Source: Mangifera indica
Taxonomy: Eukaryota > Streptophyta > Magnoliopsida > Sapindales > Anacardiaceae
Assembly: GCF_011075055.1 (NCBI RefSeq)
Contig: NC_058138.1
Span: 21,240,928-21,304,927 of the forward strand
Reading direction: 5' to 3'
DNA: 64,000 bases
Part shown: positions 47,756-57,900 of the stretch, piece by piece
How positions within the stretch are numbered: position 1 is the stretch's first letter
Layout: each line of letters opens with the position of its first letter
The notes under the pieces: generated by a model
What the model was told of the DNA's origin: nothing
The model's input: the letters and a program-made list of their open reading frames with translations, nothing else
The model's database searches: none
Translations under genes and position numbers: made by a program

Positions 47756-48270
47756 CCCGCACCTGCTGATGATGCACCTTGGGAAGAATATCCAACCCCT
47801 TACATGGCCCAGCTTGAACATGACCGTGATATTTTTTATTCAAAACTCAATGAAAAGCACAAACCGACAGATCCGACAAAGCCTACCTCCAGCTGTCAAG
47901 ACATGGACATCTCCCCTCAATTATCTCCAGAACTATCGCTGTCTACGTGGCACCCTCCTCAGCCCATCATTACAATTGAAGGAGAATTTCCTCCTGTCCC
48001 AGTACCTCCTGATGCTAATCCAGCCACGTATCCTACCTATGATAAAGATCCAACGGTCTACCGATATTTGCAAGAAGATTCCTATCCTGCCTTCTGTCAC
48101 CAGAGCACATGTACCCATAACCATAACCACTTTGTGTTACGTGCCTATCCACCCGAAGACAGTGTTCCTGACTCCCACTCAGAAGATTCCCCAGGTGGCA
48201 ACCTTCCAGTTCTCCACGACTTCTTCTCCCAACCACCAGAGTCACTCGATGACATAGACTTCGATGTAAT
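47756..48270 (+). pseudogene. Copy A polyprotein C-terminal remainder after the stop
   Basis: The same frame stays open after the TGA, giving a Pro/Ser/Thr/Asp-rich segment (MAQLEHDRDIFYSKL, then SPQLSPELSLSTWHPPQPI and CHQSTCTHNHNHFVLRAYPP). In copies B and C it joins the upstream part without a break other than point stops. It contains a small Cys/His cluster (CHQSTCTHNHNH) that I cannot assign. It is cut at 48270 by the inversion junction. Confidence 0.75.
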
Positions 48271-48279
48271 ATGGGACCC
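48271..48279. other. Filler at the A/B inversion junction
   Basis: Nine bases, ATGGGACCC, belong to neither flank in place. With the adjoining bases they form TAATATGGGACC (48267-48278), identical to 48525-48536 inside the copy B leader, so the filler looks templated from about 250 bp away. Confidence 0.6.
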
Positions 48280-48751
48280 TGGTTGGTCGGTAGGTCAAGA
48301 GGTCTGGTGTGACCCTTTTCTTTCATAGAGCAATCAAGGCTTATAGATCCTAAGGTATGTCAGGGATTATGAAAGTGAAACAGACAACTCGTACCCAAGG
48401 TATGACCCGATTTAAGCCTAACATCTACAGGCTTTGATGGAGGGTCCTTTTACGGGTCTAAGGTCGCTCAACACATAGTCAACCCAACCTTTCATAGAAC
48501 CTAAATGTTTGGACTACTCTGTTCTAATATGGGACCAACCCGTACGAGTTCTGATGTACAGGATCCTTGTATACAAGGCAAGTACAGAGCATACTTTCGT
48601 ATGGATTTGGTATGAGAGGTTTACTGGTAATTTTGACTCAAAGAGATTAACTACTTTTACCCAAGACTTAAGGGGATTAAGCTGTGAGCTTAGTCATAGT
48701 GAGAGAGAGATATATTGAAAGTTGCCTGCCTCCTTCGAAGAGAAGGGGTTG

Positions 48752-48760
48752 TTATTTATA
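48752..48760 (-). promoter_or_regulatory. Copy B 3' promoter TATA box, pointing into copy A antisense
   Basis: TATAAATAA on the minus strand. Transcription from here runs left, across the leader and the inversion junction, into the antisense strand of copy A. The TGACG word (48952-48956) about 195 bp upstream resembles the as-1 type motif of caulimovirid promoters. Confidence 0.6.
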
Positions 48761-48779
48761 GGAAAACTTTGTACAAAAG

Positions 48780-48824
48780 AGATGCCAGCTGTAGGGCATC
48801 TAAGATGCCAGCTATAGGGCATCT
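48780..48824. promoter_or_regulatory. Two tandem 22-bp palindromes upstream of the TATA box
   Basis: Two copies, 23 bp apart (48780-48801 and 48803-48824), each with 7-bp inverted arms AGATGCC and GGCATCT around an 8-base centre. They lie 20-65 bp upstream of the TATA box. The same pair is kept at 54839-54883. Position suggests a duplicated enhancer or dimer-binding site. Confidence 0.65.
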
Positions 48825-48933
48825 TTTACATGCGTAAGGGCTTACATCACACTCAATAATACATATGGAAAGCAAAAACAGAACATCAACAACAATAATT
48901 ATACAATATCGTCGGCAGATGGTGCCAAAATAG

Positions 48934-51900
48934 TTAGAGGGCCAAGTGTGGTGACGTGGAAGAGCGTGAGCCTTTTGTTGTGGATGGAGATGTCTTTGAT
49001 GTTGATTGTTGGTGATGTTGGGCCACCAAGGCATCGATTACATCGAAGTCTATGTCATCGAGTGACTCTGGTGGTTAGGAGAAGAAGTCGTGGAGAACTG
49101 GAAGGTTGCCACCTGGGGAATCTTCTGAGTGGGAGTCAGGAACACTGTCTTCGGGTGGATAGGCACGTAACACAAAGTGGTTATGGTTATGGGTACATGT
49201 GCTCTGGTGACAGAAGGCAGGATAGGAATCTTCTTGCAAATATCGATAGACCGTTGGATCTTTATCATAGGTAGGATACGTGGCTGGATTAGCATCAGGA
49301 GGTACTGGGACAGGAGGAAATTCTCCTTCAATTGTAATGATGGGCTGAGGAGGGTGCCACGTAGACAGCGACAGTTCTGGAGATAATTGAGGGGAGATGT
49401 CCATGTCTTGACAGTTGGAGGTAGGCTTTGTCGGATCTGTCGGTTTGTGCTTTTCTTTGAGTTTTGAATAAAAAATATCACGGTCATGTTCAAGCTGGGC
49501 CATGTAAGGGGTTGGATATTCTTCCCAAGGTGCATCATCAGCAGGTGCGGGCCAGACTTGGTGTGGAATGATTAAGTTAGCTTCAGTGAAAAAGGTACAT
49601 GTCCACCAAGGGAGATGGTAAAACCAGAGGAGAAAAATGTGAAAGGGGAGGAATTCTGGATTGTAGGGGCCATGTTCCAGTTGGTGAAGCCAGGTAAGCA
49701 TAAGGCTAACAGGGAATTCGATAGCAATGGTGTGTTTTGCAAGTAAATACCATAAAAACCAGAGGGAGTTCCATGTAAAATCTCGAGCAAGGTTTTTAAT
49801 GGAAAAAAGAGTGATGTAAGGAAATTCGGGGTGAATGCCGATTGAGCCAAGAGTATAGGGACCAGTTTCTTGAATGGCTTTGGTTTGGTAAGAGAACATC
49901 AATGTCTTGAGGGTTTCAGTTTCATCAATGGGTAAAGTAGAGTAAAGAGAAGGGAATTCGGGGGGTAGATCCGAAATGCCAGGAGGTAGGGGGTTTGGTG
50001 AAGAGGTGGAAGTCATGGTGTAAATCAGCAAAGGAGGAGTGTATAGGAGGAGTGGTTTGGAAGGCTTTTTATCATGTAGGCGGGAAAAGTAATCAGGGAC
50101 AATGTGGTCTTTTTCTTTAACATGTTTGACAATAAAAGAATAGTTCGAGAACCACTCATTCCAGCGCATAAGTTGTGGATGTGGAAGTCGTTTAGACTTG
50201 GGGACCAACATTGATGGGAAAGAAGTCATGTCTGTTTCCACTTGGAAATGATGTCCACTGAGATGAAAAGCAAATCGTTCAATGCCTCGTTTGACAGCAA
50301 GGATTTCTTTGAATGTGGAATGATAATGTTGTTCGAAAGGCTTGAAGTGTCCGCTTTTATATCCGCACACGTGTCTTCGTCCATTAAGATCTTCGAGAAG
50401 AATGGCAGACCAGTGGTCATTGCTAGCATCAGTCTGTAAAATTCTGGTTCCTTCTGAGGGAAGTTTTAAAAGAGATAATTTCGGGATGAGAGCCTTGAGA
50501 TTTTGAATGGACTGGGTGTGTACATCTGTCCAGGCAGGAGGATTTTTTCTGAGCATCTGGTAAAGGGGCTTGGTGTAATGACTGAGATTGTGGATAAACT
50601 CAGAGACATAGTTGACAATACCGAGGAATTGTTGGACTTGTTTTTTGGAAAGATATTCATCAGGAAAATCTTGAAGGTGAATACCGATGTGAGGTTGAGG
50701 AACATATGAGCCTTGTGATATTGTCATTCCCAAAAATTCAACTGAATCTTGAGCTAAAATCATCTTCTTTTCTGAGAGCATTATCCCATGAGATTTGACT
50801 AGAGCATGAAATTGTTGAAGGAGGGTAACATGGTCTTTTTCAGTACGAGAGAAAAGTAGGATATCATCAATGTAAATGAGGGCGTGATCTTGGATTGGGC
50901 TAAAGATTTTTGTGAGGGCTTTTTGGAATAGGGAAGGAGCAGTTTTGAGACCAAAAGGCATAACGGTCCATTGGTAATGATGTCCAGGTAGAGAGAAAGC
51001 AGTTTTGGGCCGATCATCTGGATGTATACCAAGTTGCCAAAATCCAGCTTTGAGATCAAACTTTGAAAGTACTGTAACTTGGGCTAATCTTGCAAAGAAA
51101 TGTTGTTTATTAGGGATTGGAAATTTGTCATCTTGTAGGAAACTGTTGAGAGGCTTATAATTGATCACAAGCCTAAGCTTCCCTCGTATTTGTTCCGCTC
51201 GTTTATTGACATAGAAGGCTGCACAAGCCCAAGGGGATTGTGTGGGTTCAATGAGGCCTTCTTGTTTTAGTTGAGCTAACTCCTGTTCTGCTTGTTGGGC
51301 CAAGTCGGGATTAAGTCCATGATGACTTGCTTTGGTGGGATTGATGTCTTCATTCTTCTTAAAAGGGAGAGTAATAAAATACTCAGGATTTTTCCACAAA
51401 GGATGAGTACATTTGGTGAGGAAATCCGAATGAGAAGTAGCACATGATTCCAGGGTAATCTGCTGTCTGAGTGCATCAAAGGGGGAGATGGTGAAGTAAT
51501 TGGGAATTTTACTCCATGGGAGAAATTGTTGGGTATGCTGTAGTCCATCAGAACGTAGATAAACTCGTTTATCAAGAAATTTCTAGATGAGATCAAAGCC
51601 AATAATTGCATCTTTTCCAGGGAGATCAGAGGCAAGGAATTTGTGGTTAATGTTGATAGAGGGAAATGGTTGGATAGTCACAGTCTTGCTAATAGCTTCT
51701 GTAGCAAAGACTTCATTGTTGGCGGCACGAAAATATTGTTTGTGGGGTTTCCAATAGTTATGAGGGATCATATCGGGTTTAAGGATAGAAGAAACAGCAC
51801 CAGTATCAATGAGTGCAATGATCTTTATGGGGCGATCATACTTATGGAGCAACAATTTGATCTCTGCAAGAGGTTGCTGATGTTGTGGCTGATGAGTATG

Positions 51901-54357
51901 AAGCATGACACCATAGGAAGGAGGAACTAGATCATCTTCAGAAGAAGTGTCAGGAGAATCATCAGTTTGGGAATCATAGAGAATGAAATCCAATTCTGAA
52001 TGTTCTGATTCTGTTTCGGAATAAAGGGATTCCACATCATGTGTGGTGAGATCTGCAATCTGAGAGATTTGTTGAATCATCTTCTTCTTTTTGGCATGAG
52101 GACATTCTTTAGAGAAGTGTCCTTTCTTTTTGCAATTGAAACAGCGATCATTTTTCTTGAAAGATTTCTTGCGGCGAAAGAAACGTCGTTTGGGTCTACT
52201 GGACTTGAAGAACTGAGGCTTCCTTCGATATTTGGGATTGTATCTTCTATGATGTCGTTTTTTAGTGGTACGACAATCACAGGTTTTATCAACATGAGAA
52301 CATTTGATTTTGAGATCAGGACGATCACATACGCGTCCTAAAGACTTTCCAAGTTTGTCCACATTAACTAGGAACTTGGACTTGTTGCAGAGCATTTGTA
52401 ATTGACTGAGGACCAATTGATAGAGATCACCAAGGGTAGTCTGGGCGAGAGTGCGGCCTTGGAATTCTAAGAATTTCAGAGTTTCGTTACCAAGAGGTTC
52501 AGGCAATTGGTTAAGATAAGCCTATTTCAAATTTGGGTCATCAACACCTTTCAGAAGGTAGAAGCGAGCACGGGCTTTCTTAAAATGCTTCTCTAAATCC
52601 TTTGGGTTGAAGGAACAGTATTTGAGCTTTAAAAATTCTTCACGGACCTGATCAGAAATATGGGCCGGACTGCCAAGAAATTTCACATAGATATTGTACA
52701 TGAATTGATCAATATCGGGAATTTGCAATAGTTGAGTCTGTCTGTACTGGGCAAGAGCAATCCACCATTCTTTTAGATCACCAGTAAAGTGGGATACAAA
52801 AGATGTTAAAACCTGTACAAGATTGGCACCAGGTTTCAACATTTCAGTATTAAGCCAGCCAGTCATTTCATGGATCCGGTTTCTATACTGAGAAACAGGG
52901 ATATCATCAAAAGTAAAAGTCTGAAACTTTGACGTTGTGTTGGGTACATATTGGGATGTACGAGAAGGTTGTGCTGGAAGAGGTTCTTCCATGGTGGATT
53001 CAGCTTCATCTGGAGGTTGTGAAGTTTGACCATATTCATAGGTCAAAACGGGATGAGTCTCGGAGGCAACTGAATATGTATCTGAAGTAGGGATGGAAGA
53101 TACAGTACTGGTAGTGTCTGAACTAGAGTTGACCGTATGGGCCATGAGATAGTCACTGATGGGATTGGGAAATATGGCCTGTTGGGACGGTAAGGGATTA
53201 GTGTGGCTAGTGTCAATAGGTTCAGAGATGAAAATAGCTTTGCCTCGAGATGGTGGAGGTGTAGGAGCAGGTGGAGGAGCATATGAAGAAAAAGCAGGTC
53301 GAGAGGGGGGTGGAGGTTTAGGTCTTTGGTGGAGAACAGAAGAATCGCCAAAAAGACTTTTGTAATTTTCAAAACCTTGGAGGTATCGGTTGGTATATAT
53401 TTGTTGGGGTTCTTTAGGTAAAAGGCTAGGAGGAGAGGTATCATGAAAGGCGAATGGGAAAGCAGGAGGAATAGCAATCTGAGGACCTTGTTGGACCATA
53501 GCTTCAAGATGGGCTAATTGGGCTTTAAGGGAATTCATTTCTTGTTGTTGGTAATGGAAAGGAATTTGTTGATCAATACAGGTCATAATGTCGGTATGAA
53601 CCTGTTGGATTTTAAGTCGAAGAGCATCAATGGGCTTCATGACCATATGGGCTTGGGAGTCCAATTTTTTTTCAATCCTTTGGGCCGTATGATGAATGTC
53701 GTGCAGAACTTGGTTTTGGGCCAAAGCATTCTGAGATTGCCAATTAAGAACAGTTTCTGCTGGGCTTACTCGTTCAGGAGTGCCATCGGGCTTGACTGTC
53801 TGAGGATCTTTAATTTTCCGTGCTTGAGTTGTGCGTTGGACTGAATCAGAAATTGGTTCCAGAGGAGGAAAATCAGTAGGCTGGAACATCATGCAAGGTT
53901 GAGCAGGAAAGACTGGAGACTGTTTGCTGTGCTTGGGGACCCATTGTTGTTTCTGTTTGTAGATCTTCAAAGGTGACCGGTGAATAGGAGGACAGCAAGG
54001 AGGAGGTGGTTTTGAGTCATCATCAGAGGAACAAGAATCTGTCCATCCAGTAGGAGGAACATAATCAGTAGTATCTGCAAGAGGATCACCACGACCATAA
54101 TACATAACATAGTCAAATTTGCCAGAGGGTTCACCAAGAAGATCATAACCAGGTACACCAGCTTTGTAGCGTTGCCAAAAAAGTCGTTGGGTATCTATTT
54201 TTGGGGGTCTGGCAGAACGCGAGAACAATCTGCGTCGATTTGTAGGAGAGAAGGGATTGGCCAGTTCTGTGCAAGAAACACATTGACACTGAGGGTTGTC
54301 GGGATCATGTGGTTGAAGTAAATAAATGGGGTTAACCTTGGTTGGTCGGTAGGTCAA
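48934..54357 (-). pseudogene. Copy B gag-pol polyprotein frame with three stop codons
   Basis: One continuous reading frame of about 1,808 codons (about 1,877 without the 207-bp deletion), interrupted only at 52522 (TAG), 51583 (TAG) and 49075 (TAA). Each has Gln (CAG or CAA) in another copy. Domain order: an N-terminal region with a Cys motif (CQCVSC) and no match; a Pro-rich linker; a capsid-like helical region (about 52.9-52.4 kb, GWLNTEMLKPGANL, EWWIALAQYRQ); the zinc knuckle (CFNCKKKGHFSKEC, near 52.1 kb); protease (IDTGA); reverse transcriptase (YIDDIL, near 50.86 kb); RNase H; then the Trp-rich extension. The first in-frame ATG is at 54105, so the upstream 84 codons would need non-AUG initiation or splicing. 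It lacks integrase and any 30K-type movement protein that I can recognise. Confidence 0.85.
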
Positions 54358-54810
54358 GAGGTCTGGTGTGACCCTTTTCTTTCATAGAGCAATCAAGGCT
54401 TATAGATCCTAAGGTATGTTAGGGATTATGAAAGTGAAACAAACAACTTGTACCCAAGGTATGACCCGGTTTAAGCCTAACATCTACAGGCTTTGATGGA
54501 GGGTCCTTTTACGGGTCTAAGGTCGCTCAACACATAGTCAACCCAACCTTTCATAGAACCTAAATGTTTGGACTACTCTGTTCTAACATGGGACCAACCC
54601 GTACGAGTTCTGATGTACAGGATCCTTGTATACAAGGCAAGTACAGAGCATACTTTCGTATGGATTTGGTATGAGAGGTTTACTGGTAATTTTGACTCAA
54701 AGAGATTAACTACTTTTACCCAAGACTTAAGGGGATTAAGCTGTGAGCTTAGTCATAGTGAGAGAGAGATATATTGAAAGTTGTCTGCCTCCTTCGAAGA
54801 GAAGGGGTTG

Positions 54811-54819
54811 TTATTTATA
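54811..54819 (-). promoter_or_regulatory. Promoter TATA box driving copy B
   Basis: TATAAATAA on the minus strand, about 450 bp upstream of the start of the copy B polyprotein frame. The implied leader (from about 54785) has short ATG frames and no recognisable tRNA-Met primer site. An as-1-like TGACG (55011-55015) lies about 195 bp upstream, inside the end of the copy C coding frame. Confidence 0.65.
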
Positions 54820-54838
54820 GGAAAACTTTGTACAAAAG

Positions 54839-54883
54839 AGATGCCAGCTGTAGGGCATCTAAGATGCCAGCTATAGGGCATCT
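54839..54883. promoter_or_regulatory. Second copy of the paired 22-bp palindromes
   Basis: Identical pair to 48780-48824, in the same place relative to the TATA box. Confidence 0.65.
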
Positions 54884-54992
54884 TTTACATGCGTAAGGGC
54901 TTACATCACACTCAATAATACATATGGAAAGCAAAAACAGAACATCAACAACAATAATTATACAATATCATCGGCAGATGGTGCCAAAATAG

Positions 54993-57900
54993 TTAGAGGG
55001 CCAAGTGTGGTGACGTGGAAGAGCGTGAGCCTTTTGTTGTGGATGGAGATGTCTTTGATGTTGATTGTTGGTGATGTTGGGCCACCAAGGCATCGATTAC
55101 ATCGAAGTCTATGTCATCGAGTGACTCTGGTGGTTGGGAGAATAAGTCGTGGAGAACTGGAAGGTTGCCACCTGGGGAATCTTCTGAGTGGGAGTCAGGA
55201 ACACTGTCTTCGGGTGGATAGGCACGTAACACAAAGTGGTTATGGTTATGGGTACATGTGCTCTGGTGACAGAAGGCGGGATAGGAATCTTCTTGCAAAT
55301 ATCGGTAGACCGTTGGATCTTTATCATAGGTAGGATACGTGGCTGGATTAGCATCATGAGGTACTGGGACAGGAGGAAATTCTCCTTCAATTGTAATGAT
55401 GGGCTGAGGAGGGTGCCACGTAGACAGTGATAGTTCTGGAGATAATTGAGGGGAGATGTCCATGTCTTGACAGTTGGAGGTAGGCTTTGTCGGATCTGTC
55501 GGTTTGTGCTTTTCATTGAGTTTTGAATAAAAAATATCACGGTCATGTTCAAGCTGGGCCATGTAAGGGGTTGGATATTCTTCCCAAGGTGCATCATCAG
55601 CAGGTGCGGGTCAGACTTTGTGTGGAATGATTGAGTTGGCTTCAATGATAGAGCGTTCAAAGTTACGGTATTCTTGGGTGTATTTGGTACGGTATTTGAG
55701 GAGGCTATACAGAAGATGGGCATATTTGCGGGTATGGGTTTCAAATAAAACCTTGTGGTGGTATTTTAGGATTTGGGCTTTGTGTGTGAAAAACAGGATG
55801 GAGTATTGGGCTTCAGCAGAGCGTCCAAAACTTTGGTGGTCCAATTGGTATTGGAAAAAGGTACATGTCCACCAAGGGAGATGGTAAAACCAGAGGAGAA
55901 AAATGTGAAAGGGGAGGAATTCTGGATTGTAGGGGCCATGTTCCAGTTGGTGAAGCCAGGTAAGCATAAGGCTAACAGGGAATTCGATAGCAATGGTGTG
56001 TTTTGCAAGTAAATACCATAAAAACCAGAGGGAGTTCCATGTAAAATCTCGAGCAGGGTTTTTAATGGAAAAAAGAGTGATGTAAGGAAATTCGGGGTGA
56101 ATGCCGATTGAGCCAAGAGTATAGGGACCAGTTTCTTGAATGGCTTTGGTTTGGTAAGAGAACATCAATGTCTTGAGGGTTTCAGTTTCATCAATGGGTA
56201 AAGTAGAGTAAAGAGAAGGGAATTCGGGGGGTAGATCCGAAATGCCAGGAGGTAGGGGGTTTGGTGAAGAGGTGGAAGTCATGGTGTAAATCAGCAAAGG
56301 AGGAGTGTATAGGAGGAGTGGTTTGGAAGGCTTTTTATCATGTAGGCGGGAAAAGTAATCAGGGACAATGTGGTCTTTTCCTTTGACATGTTTGACAGTA
56401 AAAGAATAGTTCGAGAACCATTCATTCCAGCGCATAAGTTGTGGATGTGGAAGTCGTTTAGACTTGGGGACCAACATTGATGGGAAAGAAGTCATGTCTG
56501 TTTCCACTTGGAAATGATGTCCACTGAGATGAAAAGCAAATCGTTCAATGCCTCGTTTGACAGCAAGGATTTCTTTGAATGTGGAATGATAATGTTGTTC
56601 GGAAGGCTTGAAGTGTCCGCTTTTATATCCGCACACGTGTCTTCGTCCATTAAGATCTTCGAGAAGAATGGCAGACCAGTGGTCATTGCTAGCATCAGTC
56701 TGTAAAATTCTGGTTCCTTCTGAGGGAAGTTTTAAAGGAGGTAATTTCGGGATGAGAGCCTTGAGATTTTGAATGGACTGGGTGTGTACATCTGTCCAGG
56801 CAGGAAGATTTTTTCTGAGCATCTGGTAAAGGGGCTTGGTGTAATGACTGAGATTGTGGATAAACTCAGAGACATAGTTGACAATACCGAGGAATTGTTA
56901 GACTTGTTTTTTGGAAAGATATTCATCAGGAAAATCTTGAAGGTGAATACCGATGTGAGGTTGAGGAACATATGAGCCTTGTGATATTGTCATTCCCAAA
57001 AATTCAATTGAATCTTGAGCTAAAATCATCTTTTTTTCTGAGAGCATTATCCCATGAGATTTGACCAGAGCATGAAATTGTTGAAGGAGGGTAACATGGT
57101 CTTTTTCAGTGCGAGAGAAAAGTAGGATATCATCAATGTAAATGAGGGTGTGATCTTGGATTGCGCTAAAGATTTTTGTGAGGGCTTTTTGGAATAGGGA
57201 AGGAGCAGTTTTGAGACCAAAAGGCATAACGGTCCATTGGTAATGATGTCCAGGTAGAGAGAAAGCAATTTTGGGCCGATCATCTGGATGTATACCAAGT
57301 TGCCAAAATCCAGCTTTGAGATCAAACTTTGAAAGTACTGTAGCTTGGGCTAATCTTGCAAAGAAATGTTGTTTATTAGGGATTGGAAATTTGTCATCTT
57401 GTAGGAAACTGTTGAGAGGCTTATAATTGATCACAAGCCTAAGCTTCCCTCATATTTGTTCCGCTCGTTTATTGACATAGAAGGCTGCACAAGCCCAAGG
57501 GGATTGTGTGGGTTCAATGAGGCCTTCTTGTTTTAGTTGAGCTAACTCCTGTTCTGCTTGTTGGGCCAAGTCGGGATTAAGTCCATGATGACTTGCTTTG
57601 GTGGGATTGATGTCTTCATTCTTCTTAAAAGGGAGAGTAATAAAATACTCAGGATTTTTCCACAAAGGATGAGTACATTTGGTGAGGAAATCCGAATGAG
57701 AAGTAGCACATGATTCCAGGGTAATCTGCTGTCTGAGTGCATCAAAGGGGGAGATGGTGAAGTAATTGGGAATTTTACTCCATGGGAGAAATTGTTGGGT
57801 ATGCTGTAGTCCATCAGAACGTAGATAAACTCGTTTATCAAGAAATTTCTAGATGAGATCAAAGCCAATAATTGCATCTTTTCCAGGGAGATCAAAGGCA

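Larger units (their letters stand above)
44841..48270 (+). mobile_element. Retroelement copy A (pararetrovirus-like), 5'-truncated
   Basis: 3.43 kb in plus orientation. It starts abruptly inside the capsid/zinc-knuckle coding part, where it abuts MITE sequence, and ends at GATGTAAT, 60 codons before the polyprotein end seen in copy C. Beyond that, nine bases of filler lead into copy B in opposite orientation. It has no LTR and no target duplication of its own. It is the least damaged copy, with one stop codon. Confidence 0.85.
48280..54338 (-). mobile_element. Retroelement copy B, one full tandem unit
   Basis: 6,059 bp in minus orientation, one repeat length from TGGTTGGTCGG at 48280 to the same word at 54339. 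It has the full gag-pol frame, then promoter and leader at its 3' end (48280-48935), repeated at 54339-54993 where copy C joins. Relative to A and C it has an in-frame 207-bp deletion in the C-terminal extension (near 49590). Without it the unit is 6,266 bp. Head-to-tail units with no LTR-type TG...CA ends, primer site or polypurine tract fit integrated circular pararetroviral DNA. Confidence 0.8.

Noticed and set aside
48509..48718. Plus-strand frame in the retroelement leader, repeated at 54568-54777
   Set aside because: Antisense to the leader, identical because the DNA is repeated, with no domain; several similar antisense frames across A, B and C are shadows of the polyprotein.
48280..54993. 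Reading the repeated promoter/leader blocks as LTRs of an ordinary LTR retrotransposon
   Set aside because: The repeats are the joints of head-to-tail units. I find no TG start, polypurine tract, tRNA-Met primer site or integrase, and the outer ends of the array are ragged. I keep it only as an alternative.
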